Positions 10,865 to 22,216 of a stretch of 64,000 nt of DNA are shown piece after piece. Source of the DNA: Siphonodentalium dalli (Eukaryota; Mollusca; Scaphopoda; Gadilida; Siphonodentaliidae); NCBI GenBank assembly GCA_032622095.1, contig CP136067.1:80130705-80194704 (forward strand). Direction: 5' to 3'. Within the stretch, counting starts at the first letter, position 1, and each line of letters starts with the position of its first letter. Under the pieces are notes generated by a model. The model saw only the letters and a program-made list of their open reading frames with translations. It was not told where the DNA came from and made no database searches. The translations under genes were made by a program, and so were the position numbers.

Positions 10865-11414
10865 AGGGGGGGGGGGTCGGAAACAAATTTCAGGCACGTA
10901 TGGCATTTTTTCCCTTTCGATCATTTTTTGTACGTACCCACCCACCCCCACCGCCAAATTTTTTTCCGTTTTCGGCAGTTTTTTCCGACCATTTTTTGAC
11001 ACCCACCCCCCTTTTAACACTAAAACAGAGATTTGCGGGGGGAAATTCACTGTAAACAGCTGTATATGAATTTCTGTGCATACTATTTATCATGGATGTT
11101 AACATGGACATGTAAATAGGAATGAGTCATTTTGAGGTCATTCGGCCAAAAAAAAGATGGCTGCCAGCGGCCATCTTGGATTTCAATATTTGCAACAAAA
11201 TACAACACGATAACTGCCTGCAGTCAGTTTACCAGTTAGAATTACATTATTTCTCTCATTCAAACTGGTTTTGAAGCCCAACTCATTGCCAAAACACTAA
11301 AAAACAAGCAGGAATATTTTTTTTTAGTTGCGGAAAAAATTGCTTGTTGGTGGTTTTGACCACCCACCCACCGCGGCATATGTGCCGGAATTTTTTTTTT
11401 CACCCCCCCCCCTG
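10865..11414. mobile_element. hAT-like MITE with 8-bp target duplication GATACATC
   Basis: The ends are AGGGGGGGGGGTCGG at the left and the inverted CCCCCCCCCCTG at the right. Matching subterminal sequence (TTTCAGGCACGTATGGC against its diverged complement near 11370-11400) supports the pairing. GATACATC occurs immediately outside both ends (10857-10864 and 11415-11422). An 8-bp duplication plus CAGGG-type ends indicates hAT. Internally it overlaps the family of the 4750-5612 repeat (CATGTAAATAGGAATGAGTC), and a related copy lies at 40630-41090. No transposase. Confidence 0.75.
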
Positions 11415-11592
11415 GATACATCGGAAATTTGATTAGAGGCTTTTTCCTATCACTAATTCATTTGAACGATGATTTAATGACCAGCCTAGGCTTAGTGTTT
11501 TAATATTTCTCAGGCTGTCATCTGTTTACAGTATTTTGAACATCTCTACAGATGACGATTGAGCCATTCCCATGTATACTTTCAGAACTTAA

Positions 11593-11828
11593 CCCTTTCA
11601 TGACAGGAGCTGCGCTGATGCACCATTTAAGATCCTGTGTCAGTGCATTCTCTTATATATGGAAGTTTCCCACAGGGAGCCTTGCATATATAAGAAACTC
11701 CACTGGCTTACAAGGTCAGGGTAAATATTGTTCGCCAATGATTTTTTTCTTATATAGAGACTCGCATATATAAGAGAACGCATTGGCACAGGGTTTTCGC
11801 AAAATTTCAGGAAGCTCTAGTCATGGGT
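11593..11828. mobile_element. Family B MITE copy (TTAA-flanked)
   Basis: It starts after TTAA (11589-11592) with CCCTTTCATGACAGGAGCTG and ends near AGCTCTAGTCATGGG, the diverged inverted counterpart. It contains several CTTATATATG / CATATATAAG words in both orientations. It ends only about 60 bases before exon f. TTAA plus CCCTTT suggests a piggyBac-like origin. Confidence 0.65.
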
Positions 11829-11890
11829 GAGACAAGCCATGTGGTAATCAAATGGATAAATGATTGATTTGACATTATTTAATTTTGCAG

Positions 11891-12151
11891 AAACAAGCTC
11901 TTAGAATTCTGATCAACTCGACTGTGCTGCCAGACCTACCCTCACAGAAGCACCATCTACAGCTCATTCGAACCTTGCTGTCTGGAAGTTGCTTCCCTGC
12001 ATTTCTATACTGTATGGTTGGCATGGATATTATCAACATAACCGTCACTTCCGTCGCGTTGTATCAGCCGGAGATGATGTTCCTGAACATCATGTTTCAG
12101 CTAGTCAACCTAAGCTTTGTGTTATTTTATGCAATTGAACTGTTTCTTAAG
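11891..12151 (+). CDS. SLC9C1: SLC9C1 exon f: voltage sensor S1-S2
   Basis: The acceptor TAATTTTGCAG precedes 11891 and the donor CTTAAG|GTCAGT follows 12151. Phase is 0 in, 0 out, 87 codons. It begins with KQALRILINS, then two hydrophobic helices: S1 around FPAFLYCMVGMDIINITVT and S2 around MFQLVNLSFVLFYAIELFLK. The Glu in AIELFLK sits where voltage-sensor S2 helices carry their conserved acidic counter-charge. This is the start of the voltage-sensing domain that distinguishes SLC9C from other exchangers. Confidence 0.92.
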
Positions 12152-12232
12152 GTCAGTTTTATTGAAAGTTTTTTTCTGATCTGCAACTATTAATAATTAC
12201 TCTTTCTATCTGTAATAGAAGACACGACTTAA

Positions 12233-12549
12233 CACTTCGGTGGGTAGAATGACATTTATGTCACCGTACAGTTGGCAGGTTGAGTGACATTTAAGTCGTT
12301 TACGGTAGTTCTAGGGTAATATCATGTTACTCAGTAAATTACTTCGAAAATTCATCTCCTAAATTGGAACTATTCATAGATATCATGCGGATGGATATTA
12401 TTTTTATTATTTAGATTAATTAGGGCTTTTAATAAAGTTGTTCGTATGATCTATTTAAAACAATTGATATAATATTGCTCAGTTTATTTGCAAAAAATAT
12501 ATTCACCTATGGATATGATGTCATAATGACGTATTCACCCACCAAAAGG
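12233..12549. mobile_element. TTAA-flanked piggyBac-like MITE (about 317 bp)
   Basis: TTAA occurs at 12229-12232 and 12550-12553. The inner ends are CACTTCGGTGGGTAGAATGA and the inverted TATTCACCCACCAAAAGG, with further pairing through GACATTTATGTCA / TGATGTCATAATGAC. No coding capacity. It lies 78 bases after the donor of exon f. Confidence 0.65.
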
Positions 12550-12862
12550 TTAAAAGTCATTAGTTTAAACATATTTATTTGTCTAATTTATATATAACAC
12601 ATGATATGACACATACATTGTTTATACAGACAATGGGATTGGAGGACAAGTGATGACTCACTTATGGGCATTCTTGTTCAGGCCGATTGGTGTAAGCGTA
12701 CCATTCCCGTACATTTATGGGATGGTGTGTTGTTATTATCTGAATCCGTTGTGAGAATATCTATGATTTGGAAGCTTGAGAATGGTTTCCCTGGATCGTG
12801 GTAGTTTCACTTTGAGTCCGGCCGGCGGATCTTGGTCTTGGATACATTGTTCCAGGAAGATA

Positions 12863-12982
12863 CAGTAATGCTCCCTGAGAGCTTTCCGATGAATGGCAAC
12901 AAGCCATATTTCCGACTAAATCCTGAAAAGTTACCCATAATTCTGCTGTGGTTTAAGAAGTCGATTACTTAGAGCATTACTG
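12863..12982. mobile_element. Fold-back MITE, family A copy 2 (one arm mostly deleted)
   Basis: The ends are TA|CAGTAATGCTCCC and GAGCATTACTG|TA. The right arm is complete (CCGACTAAATCCTGAAAAGT, then GTCGATTACTTAGAGC), but most of the left arm is missing, leaving about 120 bases. It belongs to the same family as 1427-1612. Confidence 0.7.
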
Positions 12983-13184
12983 TAGTCTGGAGGATAATCT
13001 TAGTCTTTTTTAAATGATTATTTGGATAATGTGATGTATATTAGCCTCACTGATTGTTCATTATCCATTCTGCTGCACTTGGTGGCAGGTCCTCTGTTTG
13101 GAAGGCTAACTATAGTTTTTCTATTTTGTATTTCATATTTGAATCAATCAGCACACCCTGAAGCCGACATATATTGATGAAATG

Positions 13185-13485
13185 TTTTGAAACTTTACAG
13201 GCATGAACAGGATCACTTATAGATGGGAGCTATCAGATTTGAACAATATTCGAGCAAAAACGTGGCTTTTATTCTTTGCATCACTAAATACTTAGGCATG
13301 CCCCTCAGCCAACATTTTTTACCCAATTGATCCTAAACTTCATATGGCTCTTCATGTTGTCCTCTGGTATTACTTAAACTTTTAAACTTTCAGCATTCCT
13401 TATCGCTGCATATACTACAATGTATGACATTATACTCTCCAAGTTAAGCCACAGTGTGATTGACAATTTCATTTTACTATGTTTT
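13185..13485. repeat. Diverged copy of the 4750-5612 repeat
   Basis: TATTCTTTGCATCACTAAAT and CAAGTTAAGCCACAGTGTG correspond to TACTCTTTGCATGACTAAAT and TAAGTTGAGCTACAGTGTC of the repeat at 4750-5612. It is strongly diverged and has no coding potential. Confidence 0.45.
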
Positions 13486-13741
13486 GAGCCATATAATTTT
13501 ATACAAATCTTTGCATCGCACATACTTGATATTGATTGTCCAATTGGAAGCTAACAAAAACAATTCCTTATATATATTTATATATAGCAACTTAAACTTT
13601 AATCATTGACTATTAATCACAAAGACTCAAAGAACATATTAGTTAAATTTAATAAAAGTAATATTAACAATTTGATGAATTATTTAATGACACAAACTTG
13701 GAATTTTCATATCACAAGATATTGTTGATGTTATGTTACAG

Positions 13742-13936
13742 TATTTGTTGCTGAGAAATCGTCTCCTGAAATGCTACCTTCACCTTTATTGCCTGATTGT
13801 TTTGGTTATTGGTATGGCCGACAGCATTACTACCATCACCCTAGTGACCCTGACAGAGGACACTCCTGAGAAATATCGAAGTGTCGTAATGTTCTTCACC
13901 CTAACCAGAGCTATCCGTGTACTCAGACTAATCCAG
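13742..13936 (+). CDS. SLC9C1: SLC9C1 exon g: voltage sensor S3-S4
   Basis: The acceptor GTTATGTTACAG precedes 13742 and the donor ATCCAG|GTGGGT follows 13936. Phase is 0 in, 0 out, 65 codons. S3 is CYLHLYCLIVLVIGMADSI, with an acidic Asp where S3 helices carry one. After a short loop (TLTEDTPEKYRS), S4 reads FFTLTRAIRVLRLIQ, with Arg at every third position (R-AI-R-VL-R). That spacing is the signature of a voltage-sensing S4 and is the feature expected to drive hyperpolarisation-gated exchange in sNHE. Confidence 0.93.
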
Positions 13937-14481
13937 GTGGGTGTCTAAACAGTAGTATGAGGTCCTGCAGTATTATTTAGGGTGACTGTCTTGTTGTTTG
14001 TGTTAACTACCTATTATTCATTTGGAGGGGTGTGCATTTTAAATTGGGTTTATATTTTGTTCCGATATCACCGAGGGACTCAATATAGTACAACTTCGTG
14101 AAATTGCCCACATATATATGTCTTTACGAGTATGTGTAACTTTTGTATTTTATAGTATTTTATGATTATTGATGTGTGACATACAGAAAAACTGATAATA
14201 GAAGAGCAGAATGATTCATATCCATTGGTAAATACTCTGATAATAAGTTCAACAAACGACTTTTGAACTTATTATCTGAACTACTCGTCAATGTGTATTT
14301 AGTATAGAAAGGGACTCAAGGCAGTTGAACTGGGTTCTTGCGAAATAACATAAAAGTCTGTAAAACAACTATCATCAACAAGTACATGAAAAAAATAGAT
14401 TGACTTTGTTCTTATTTTCATTATTAACAACTCTTCAATAATGAGATTTCGCATATTGAAATCATTGTTATGTAAACATTA

Positions 14482-16917
14482 GGGAGCATGTCAAAACCTC
14501 TTTCTCATATGCGAAAATATTGTCGATAATGTCGAAAAAGTTTTGACGTAAATGTGCAATAACGAAATGTCGGAATTGACGAAAAATAATGCGATAACGT
14601 CGAAAGCGACTGGCCATAAAAGTCGAAACATTGATCGATATTCGCAAACGATGAAAAGTTAAAACATCCATACGATGTTGTCGCACTTCATAAATCCGCG
14701 CATTTATTTTTGCCTTCTGCGTAATCAGATGCCAGCTGAATTTTTATTGGCTGTCGGCCAAAGGCCATACAAACAACTCTATGCGGTTAACACACAAGTA
14801 CAATGACTTGACAGTTCGACTGTTTTGATAGATATGAGTTCGCACAAGGCCTAATTAAACAATAGTCAACCCATTCCAAATGTGTGAAGGGGTGACATTT
14901 AGCAAAAGGCTATACAAACATATAGGTCTACTGACATATAATGACGTATATACCGGTCCCTCACAACTATGCGTGAACTGTGCGACAGTTTTGTTGTTGT
15001 CGTGATGTCTTCTCAATTAGTGAACAATGGTTTAACTCGTTGGACAAAAACAACACATCTGATATATAAAATTCCAAAATGAAGCGACAGTTAGCTTGAT
15101 GTCATAATATCAGTTCGATCATGGCTAGAAACAGTGATGAAATCGAATAGATCTATCGGTAGCGGACATATACGCAGTTGGGAAAATATTAGACCAGCAG
15201 TTTACACAGGTCGACAGTACGAAGAAGTTAGGGTTTTCACAACCCCAGGTATCACACATCTAACAGAAAAAAGATGAAATCACACATAAATTTGAAACCA
15301 GCTGCACCCACCCACAACGGGAGCGACAACCGTCCATCCACATGATCCAGCATTTGAAGCAATAGGCCCGATATAGAACAAGCCCTCATCACATTGTATC
15401 AACGCCAGACATATATAGAGCCATAACCCCTAAGTTCATTGTTTATAATGGTATGTTATCCATATTTTTATTATTCATTCAATAAAGAATCGAGAAAAAA
15501 CAGAACACTCAACTCCTCTGTCAGTCAATGCTACCCACAAACGAAACTAGGATTGGCCTGGGAAATTAGTGCTAAAAATAGCACAACATAAACATGATTG
15601 TGCAATTCGTGGAAATTCTATTATATAATATGTTTTGTATTAACTTAACTTTGTCGCATCTGATCGCTGATATATATTGAATAAAATGTGTAGATTTGAA
15701 ATAAAAGTATAAAAGTCGCCGACGAATTAATCATGATGACGCTGCGCTTCCGATATCTAACAATGATTTCATACTAAAATTGCGAAAATTAAAGCATTGT
15801 TTACGACTGTCCGACGATGCCGTAAACACCCTGATTTGCGTCCACATTAAAATATGTGTCTGGTCTAGAAAGACAGATTGAAACTGTAGAAATTAACTCT
15901 ACGTGGCATACAGAAAGTATACTATAAATCGGGGTTGTGGAATAATTTATTGTCGTCCTCGGCTGTATTCTTTTATTCATAATAGTTCGCACAATTAAAT
16001 GGTGACGGTTTACCCAAAGTGAAGACAAGTTACATAATCACACACAAAAACGATTTTCGAAATCAAAATTTGCATTGTTTACGGTACCACTCTGCAGTAT
16101 TAATGCGACGGTGTAGCAATTATTGCTCGAGATTTAGGGGGACTTCAACCTGTACTGTAATATTTACTGTAAACCAGTGATGCAATATCACTGCTATAAA
16201 CCCACATATTTTCGGGCACCGTGTGACATCAAAACGTAGGAAATGATTGTGTTGGCCTATCCTATTATATAAATTGGGTCTGGGAATAATTTATTTGGGA
16301 CTTTAAATAATCTTCTATTAATAATAGTTTACATGTATTATTAAACGAAGTTTGAATTGTCCGATATTAACCAAATCGGAGATTTCAGTAGATCGGAGAA
16401 ATTTACTAATAGGCCTACATTTATAAACTCCGATCAATGGATTTCTTATGATAAGAACTCCGATCTGAGAAATTTCAGCATGGACACCGACATCTTCCCG
16501 TTCGCGAAGCATCAGTATAAAACTGCGACTATGGAGTATTTATTGAACACAAACTGTCACTCCGATCTGAGAAATTTCAGCATGGACATCGACATCTTCC
16601 CGTTCGCGACACATCAGTATAAAACTGCGACTATGGAGTATTTATTGAACAAAAACTGTCCTGCCAATCATATCGACACAACAGCAATATTGACGGATAT
16701 AATGCTGCGATCTTGACGAAAACAAACCCTGCGAAAATATGTCGAAAACTGCGATAATTGAGAAAACATCGAACCAAGACAGCGAAAATGACGAAAAATT
16801 GACGAAAACGTACAACGTTTATAATACGGCGTGCGATAATGACGAAAAAACGATGTCAATAACGGCACATTTTTCGCATTTTTTTCGCATATGCGAAAGA
16901 GGTTTTGACATGCTCCC
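14482..16917. mobile_element. PIF/Harbinger-like non-autonomous element (2.4 kb)
   Basis: The terminal inverted repeats begin GGGAGCATGTCAAAACCTC and continue to about 36 bases (CTCTTTC-x-CATATGCGAAAA at each end). The triplet TTA flanks both ends (14479-14481 and 16918-16920), the target duplication typical of PIF/Harbinger. About 200 subterminal bases on each side repeat the words TCGAAAA, GACGAAAA and GCGATAA. A 102-base tandem duplication lies at about 16461-16664. I find no transposase or Myb-like gene. Confidence 0.75.
16461..16664. repeat. 102-base tandem duplication inside Harbinger-like element
   Basis: CGATCTGAGAAATTTCAGCA starts at 16461 and again at 16563, and the following bases match except for a few substitutions. 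Because 102 is a multiple of three the duplication keeps a 119-codon frame open (16357-16716), but I see no sign that it is a gene. Confidence 0.75.
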
Positions 16918-17289
16918 TTACTGTTACCGTGGAATTATCGATAAAAGTCCAATTAGCCCAATAATATACCAAAGTGTAATCAAAACTTGACTCAACAAAA
17001 CTGATAACGAGTAGTTAATTCCTTTGCCATACATACTATTTAAAACTTAATAACTAAACATTTCCCACTAATACATGTATAATGAATAAGAATCCTTCAG
17101 CATTAATTTTGTTCGACATGTTTTCAGTCTGTCGTCTGCTTATAATACCTCAACATCCCTCCATATGAATGATAGACCAATCCAATTTATACTTTTATAT
17201 ATGGTTGGGAGAATCCATTCAGCATAGAAAGGGTTATTGAAGCCCAAAATGTTTCTGGTTTTGACTACCAGTAGCTGGTATTTAATTAA

Positions 17290-17509
17290 CTCTTTCATGA
17301 CTGGTGCTTCCTGAATTTTTTTGCGAAAACTTTGTGCCAATGCATTCAGTTATATATGCGGGTCGCCCATAGGTTGCCTCGCATATATCAGAGAAAGCAT
17401 TGGCCTAATGCTATTTATCTTGACCTTGTATGGGCAACTCACATATATAAGAGAATGAACTGGCATAGAGTCGCTAATGCTGCACCAGCGCAGCTCCCAA
17501 CATGAACAA
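17290..17509. mobile_element. Family B MITE copy
   Basis: It follows TTAA (17286-17289) with CTCTTTCATGACTGGTGCTT and contains several TATATATGCGGG / CATATATAAGAG words. It ends near GCGCAGCTCCCAACATGAA. It is diverged at the right edge, where the closing TTAA is not evident. Confidence 0.55.
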
Positions 17510-17548
17510 CATAGTTCAACACAACTCCTGAACTTGGTGACTTGGTGT

Positions 17549-17570
17549 GGGGGGGGGGGGGGGGGGGGGG
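17549..17570. repeat. Poly-G run of about 22 bases
   Basis: An uninterrupted G run follows CTTGGTGT and precedes TGATCATGG. It could form a G-quadruplex and is hard to sequence, so the length is uncertain. Confidence 0.8.
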
Positions 17571-17654
17571 TGATCATGGCTCAGTGGGTATGATGCATGA
17601 CAACTTGTGTCATCATGAGTCATCCGAAAGGTAAAAATCTGGTTCAATTAACCC

Positions 17655-17745
17655 TTATTCCAAAGTATCGTCTTTTGACGTCTTTTGTTGTTGCGTCCAT
17701 ATCGTCTTTTGTTGTTGCGTCCATATCGTCTTTTGACGTCTTTAA
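17655..17745. repeat. Short tandem repeat of TCGTCTTTTG(ACG/TTG) words
   Basis: ATCGTCTTTTGTTGTTGCGT and CATATCGTCTTTTGACGTCT alternate three to four times. From here to about 18440 two diverged units (about 17835-17960 and 18280-18405), both containing GACAAAATGTAAACAAA, form a longer direct repeat. I see no gene in 17571-18962. Confidence 0.5.
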
Positions 17746-18962
17746 TATTTGCATTTTCAACACTCTGATTTGAGATGCGAATAAAGAGGAATATTGACGA
17801 TTTACATTGATTGTGTTTTGTTCTGCTGATGGTTAAGATAATGAAGGGCACATATTAAAACCTTTCTTCCATTGCTAGGCTTTAGATTTGCAAAATGTTA
17901 ACTTAGAATACTGTTTTTGCCGACAAAATGTAAACAAATGAAATAGAAACACATGGTCGCGAAATTTGTTGTCAGAGATGCTTCCTTGTTGATTGCGTTA
18001 TGCGTGGCCTCGAGGGTAATCTATGTCACATATGTCAACTTGAAATTGATATTTATATTGGATTATGTATTATTTGTTAGGTGGTGATTTTATATTTTCA
18101 AATAGAGCAATATAAACTTGTTTCCCAGTCCTAATTAAAACGGCCACAGCGAAGCAAAATCTCAGCGTAACGGTTGCGGAACTGGCCACTGGGATGTTTT
18201 TCCAGTCGAGTTCCATTATGATTGTCACTTCAGCCGTGAAAAAAATATGTTTTTTTTTTAATCAACTAAATGTTCATGAAAATGAAGGCACATATTTACA
18301 TCTTGCATCCTATATATTACAAAATGTTGATATAAAGTATGTACTCAGTCACATATTGACTGACAAAATGTAAACAAACGAAACAGAAACACGTGGTTGC
18401 GTACTTTCGATGAAGACGGAATTTGTCTCAATATTTAATTTAGGTGAGCCTCTCCACAAACCAAATGTAATGAAACATATTCACTAAGTGTCACAATTGT
18501 TGCTTAATTTGTGAATTTGATAACTCAAACATTGCAATTCCAAATTGATCTTTCTGCTTTTATTGCACAAACTTACTTTGCGAAATCAGGTTATGTCGGA
18601 GCATCGGGATATTATTTCCGGTTGTACTGTAACTACGGACGCGCGCCCCATTGTGTTGTGATATCGGCGGGGTTCTGAACGCATAATTAAAAACTTTGTT
18701 TATATATACAATCTACAAAATTAGTACAATAAATTGATGAGATATTATTTTATATATCCATATGTTCAAGATTTCAAATACGCCGCGCAAAAGACCCTCG
18801 ACTGATCGATCGAGAAAGAAATCAATATAAAAAGTAAATATTTCCCTGTTTGACATCAAGTCAGCCCAATGCGAGTATTTCTAAATAAGGGCTTGTTCAC
18901 AGTTCACATGCAACTATCTCAATTTCATCTTGGGAAGCTTCTTTGTGTGTATGCATATATAA

Positions 18963-19912
18963 CAGGGTTCCCGCGGGGCCTTGGATTCAAGGAACGGCCT
19001 TGAATTTGACAAGGTGTGGTTCAAGGCCTTGAAATCCTGGAATATGGTCAATGGGCCTTGAAAAGCCTTGAATATTCGCGATACAACAACACGCCGATTA
19101 TCCGTAATTAATCACCTCTTACATTTCCGGGTTTACGGTAAATGACCGCATTGGAGCGAGATATAAACAGCGCAGTTATATTATAATAGAGCAGTGATGT
19201 ATCGAGCATTCTCATTGGATAGTTGCAGTGACGTTGGCCAATCGCAAAGCGCGACGTATTATCGCATGTGACTGTCGTATCAGTCTGCTAAAATGTTGTC
19301 GTTTGTGTACTGTTTTTCGATGATTGTTTTCGATAATTACCAATAAAAAATGGGGAAATGCACATTCCAAGATTGTTGGTTAACTTCCGAAAGTTACAAA
19401 GACTGGTTATATATAATGATCGTTCTGGGCGACAGGTATTCTGCAAAATGCAAACTTTGCCTGAAAACAATTAGCGTGGCGAACATGGGAAAAGCCGCGT
19501 TGGATTCCCATGTTCTTAACGAGAATCTTTCAAAGCAAATTGAAAGACTTGAGGAGGAACTCAAATCTTCTGCTGAATCTTAAAACCTGGTTCAAGCTTG
19601 TATATGTGTTCCTGTTCCTGTTACAAATGTTGATTTTGATGTTAAAAAAAAATATTCTTAGCTTATCTGCATTGAATTGTGTGAGTATAATAATCTGGGA
19701 AAAGTACCAGGTATTATAGTACCCATACCCAACCTGAGTAATGTTAATAATTACTAACATGGCAATGTGTGATAGAATACTGATTAATTTATTTTAAGGC
19801 CTTGAAAATCCTTGAATTTGGGTATCAAAGGGCCTTGAAAATAGCTGAAAAATGTCGCGAAACGGCCTTGAATAGCCTTAAATTTGATCAGTCCTTGCTA
19901 GCAGGAACCCTG
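18963..19912 (+). mobile_element. hAT-like element with CCTTGAA repeats and truncated transposase
   Basis: The ends are CAGGGTTCCCGC and the inverted GCAGGAACCCTG, a classic hAT terminus. About 130 bases at each edge are packed with GGCCTTGAA / CCTTGAAAA words, which likely serve as subterminal binding sites. The interior encodes the N-terminal BED finger of a hAT transposase (19350-19583); the catalytic region is gone. The flanks are low-complexity TATA-type DNA, so an 8-bp target duplication could not be confirmed. Confidence 0.75.
19350..19583 (+). pseudogene. Truncated hAT transposase, BED zinc-finger N-terminus (77 aa)
   Basis: It starts MGKCTFQDCWL, then KDWL and YSAKCKLCLKTISVANMGKA followed by ALDSH. 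This is the pattern of the N-terminal BED-type finger of a widespread hAT transposase group (W...D.YSA.C.LC.K......G..AL.SH). The last His of the finger is not seen; the frame instead runs into a charged helix (KQIERLEEELKSS) and stops. It is less than a fifth of a usual hAT transposase and lies wholly inside the 18963-19912 element. Confidence 0.65.
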
Positions 19913-20349
19913 TATAATTACCGAGTATAAAGTAATAGGGTACTTATATCAACGCAATATCGATAAAACAAAAAATATTCCAAGCGGCACATTGGAGCAC
20001 CTGCTGGCTAAAATGCTGATGCATTACGGCTAAGTTACCCACTACCGTTTTGAACAATTCGCGCTCGTTTTCTGTAATCTAATTAGCATCAATGGAAAAC
20101 TCCACCCCTAAACTTGAGCCAATGAAATCAGTTCACACATAATGGATGGTTCTAATAATTAATTTCATTGGTTGTCAATGAAAATATTTCATAATATCAA
20201 CAAAAAGAGACCTTTGAACATGTGGTTTTTCACGAAAATTGACAAAGCAACGTGACGTAATTGCTAATATTTTGCGCTTTTATCCGAAATATTTTTACGA
20301 CTTATGTCAAATCATGGTTTATATGATTCATTCACATCTAATATATAGA

Positions 20350-20493
20350 GGATCTCACATGAGTTTCTAGTTTATACGGAATTTATCAACCGAGTTCACT
20401 AAATTCGATTTGAGCCGAGGTTTACCGAGGCTCAAATAGAATTTAGAGGACGAGGTTGATAAAATACGTATAAAATAGGACGAGTGTGAGATA
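20350..20493. repeat. Imperfect inverted repeat (hairpin, about 144 bp)
   Basis: GATCTCACATGAG at the left pairs with CGAGTGTGAGATACC at the right. Inner pairing includes GAATTTATCAACC against GGTTGATAAAATAC and TTTGAGCC against GGCTCAAAT. It is probably a decayed MITE. A related sequence (CAAAATTTAGTGAACGAGGT) appears at 41460-41570. Confidence 0.5.
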
Positions 20494-21598
20494 CCTTTTA
20501 TCACATGATCAAATAAACCCGAAGCAACGCGCAATATTCATCGAAAACAACAATCATAAAATACAGCGATCGCAAGTTATTTGAAGAACGCCGTGACGTC
20601 ATCGCACGCGCTGATATTAAACGTGTCTATTACCGATAATTATGAAACTGCTTTTATGGCCAAATTATGTGATAAAAAGACTTTTGGTTGAATTATTTTA
20701 TTTATAATACGCTTTTTGTTTTAAAATCATGAATTAGTTTTTCTATCAGGACAGGAGTACGTGGGTAAACAAACTTAAAGGACATAGTCATATGCCTACC
20801 GGTACCATATATTGGCATAAACTGTTATTTTTTTACTAGAATGTGTGATAAAATGAAGATAAACAGTTGTTTATGGCCACATATTTAGTTTGTCTGCTGG
20901 TTTATGTCTCAATTATCTTATACCAACAACTATTCATTAAGTGAGAGAATGTCTATTGTTGCATATCTGCTGATACACATGGTACATGCTGTGGCCAGTT
21001 TGGGGGGAAACACCCAATTATGTTATTATGTCAAATACCTGTTGGCTAACGTAATTACCTTCATACCTGGTGAGGTTGGCTATATGACGTGGTGTAACTA
21101 CAGGTGCTATTGGGAAAAGGGTTAACTCTTTACGACATACTCATTGATGAGTATTCCCTTAGGAAATGTTCAGTTTATTGTCTGAACATTTCCCACTAAT
21201 TAACAGATACACTTTTGCACTATTTGTCTGTATTATCTGCTTGTATTTACTGAACACCCCTTTAGGCCACTGTTTTTTTTATTAGTTGGTTAGCGGAATT
21301 TTTTCTGGAAAAGTTGGGTCGGTCGGTCGGAAAAAAAAGAAGGAAAAGACTCAAATTTTCAAATAAATGGAAAATGGTCTGAAAATAACTTTGTATCATA
21401 TATATTATCTCACATCTATTATTGGCATCTCAATATACAGCAAGATACTTGATCTGACTAGAAAAATAAGGTTGATATATGTTTGTAATCACTTTTAATA
21501 CTCTTTAAACATAATATAGCGAAAACAAAAACACAAACTAGATGTTGATTTTAATTGACATTATACAGTATATACATGTTACATACTATATGAATTTA

Positions 21599-21670
21599 AT
21601 ATAATATAGTGCCATAGAGGTGTAATATATATGTGAATTTATATTACATCTATGTGGCACTATATTATAT
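21599..21670. repeat. Short inverted repeat around TATAATATAGTGCCA
   Basis: The left arm ATATAATATAGTGCCA and the right arm TGGCACTATATTATAT are exact complements at the outer 16 bases, with diverged inner pairing and an AT-rich loop. This may be a small MITE with TA edges. I see nothing else in 20494-21979 apart from a family C fragment near 21120. Confidence 0.6.
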
Positions 21671-21979
21671 CAAATGTGTATAATATGTAAAATATACTTT
21701 GCTATAAATATCAAATAAAATCATCAACTCAACAACCGTGAGCATAATACAAACTTACCATTTAAGAACAAACTATTCAAACAGTTCTTATGTTTTTAAA
21801 GTATAGAAGAGAGGTGATAGGATTGAAGTCAACAAGATCATATGGGATTTATACATTGTATATACAATTTTTCACAGACCAAACTAAATTCTTCAATTGA
21901 GCTACATACATTGGAACTAGAAGACATGCATTTAAATTTAAGCAAGCAATTCACTCAAATGAGAGTGTAAGACAGCAAT

Positions 21980-22216
21980 TTACTTGTATCCAAATGAACT
22001 GAGGGCCGACACCAGAACGTCGGATTCCTCGATTTCGGTGATCCCCTCAGTAAATTGTTCGGTTAGACCACCAAAGTAGTCACGACGAATCAATGCATCG
22101 TCCTCGACAAACGAGAACAGTTCTCAAACTGTTATTTCGGGATAAACACATTTCAGCTGTTTTCTTATGGTCTTGTTTTCCGAAATGACAACTGCACACA
22201 GATATACTTTCGCCAT
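21980..22216 (-). pseudogene. Unrecognised 78-codon minus-strand ORF with one internal TGA
   Basis: On the minus strand an ATG (22216-22214) opens MAKVYLCAVVISENKTIRKQ, and the frame runs to TAA at 21982-21980, broken only by TGA at codon 31 (22126-22124). The part after the break (DYFGGLTEQFTEGITEIEES and a tail ending SSFGYK) has the acidic, low-cysteine look of a real protein, and the same frame holds on both sides of the stop. The stop lies in a context where CGA (Arg) could have become TGA by CpG deamination. I do not recognise the family. It could be a decayed retrocopy or a transposon-borne gene. Confidence 0.4.

Noticed and set aside
16357-16716. 119-codon plus-strand ORF inside the Harbinger-like element
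   Set aside because: Its length comes from an in-frame 102-base duplication; no transposase or Myb motif is visible.
22124-22126. In-frame TGA read as selenocysteine
   Set aside because: No recognisable selenoprotein family and no SECIS element identified; CpG decay of an Arg codon is simpler.
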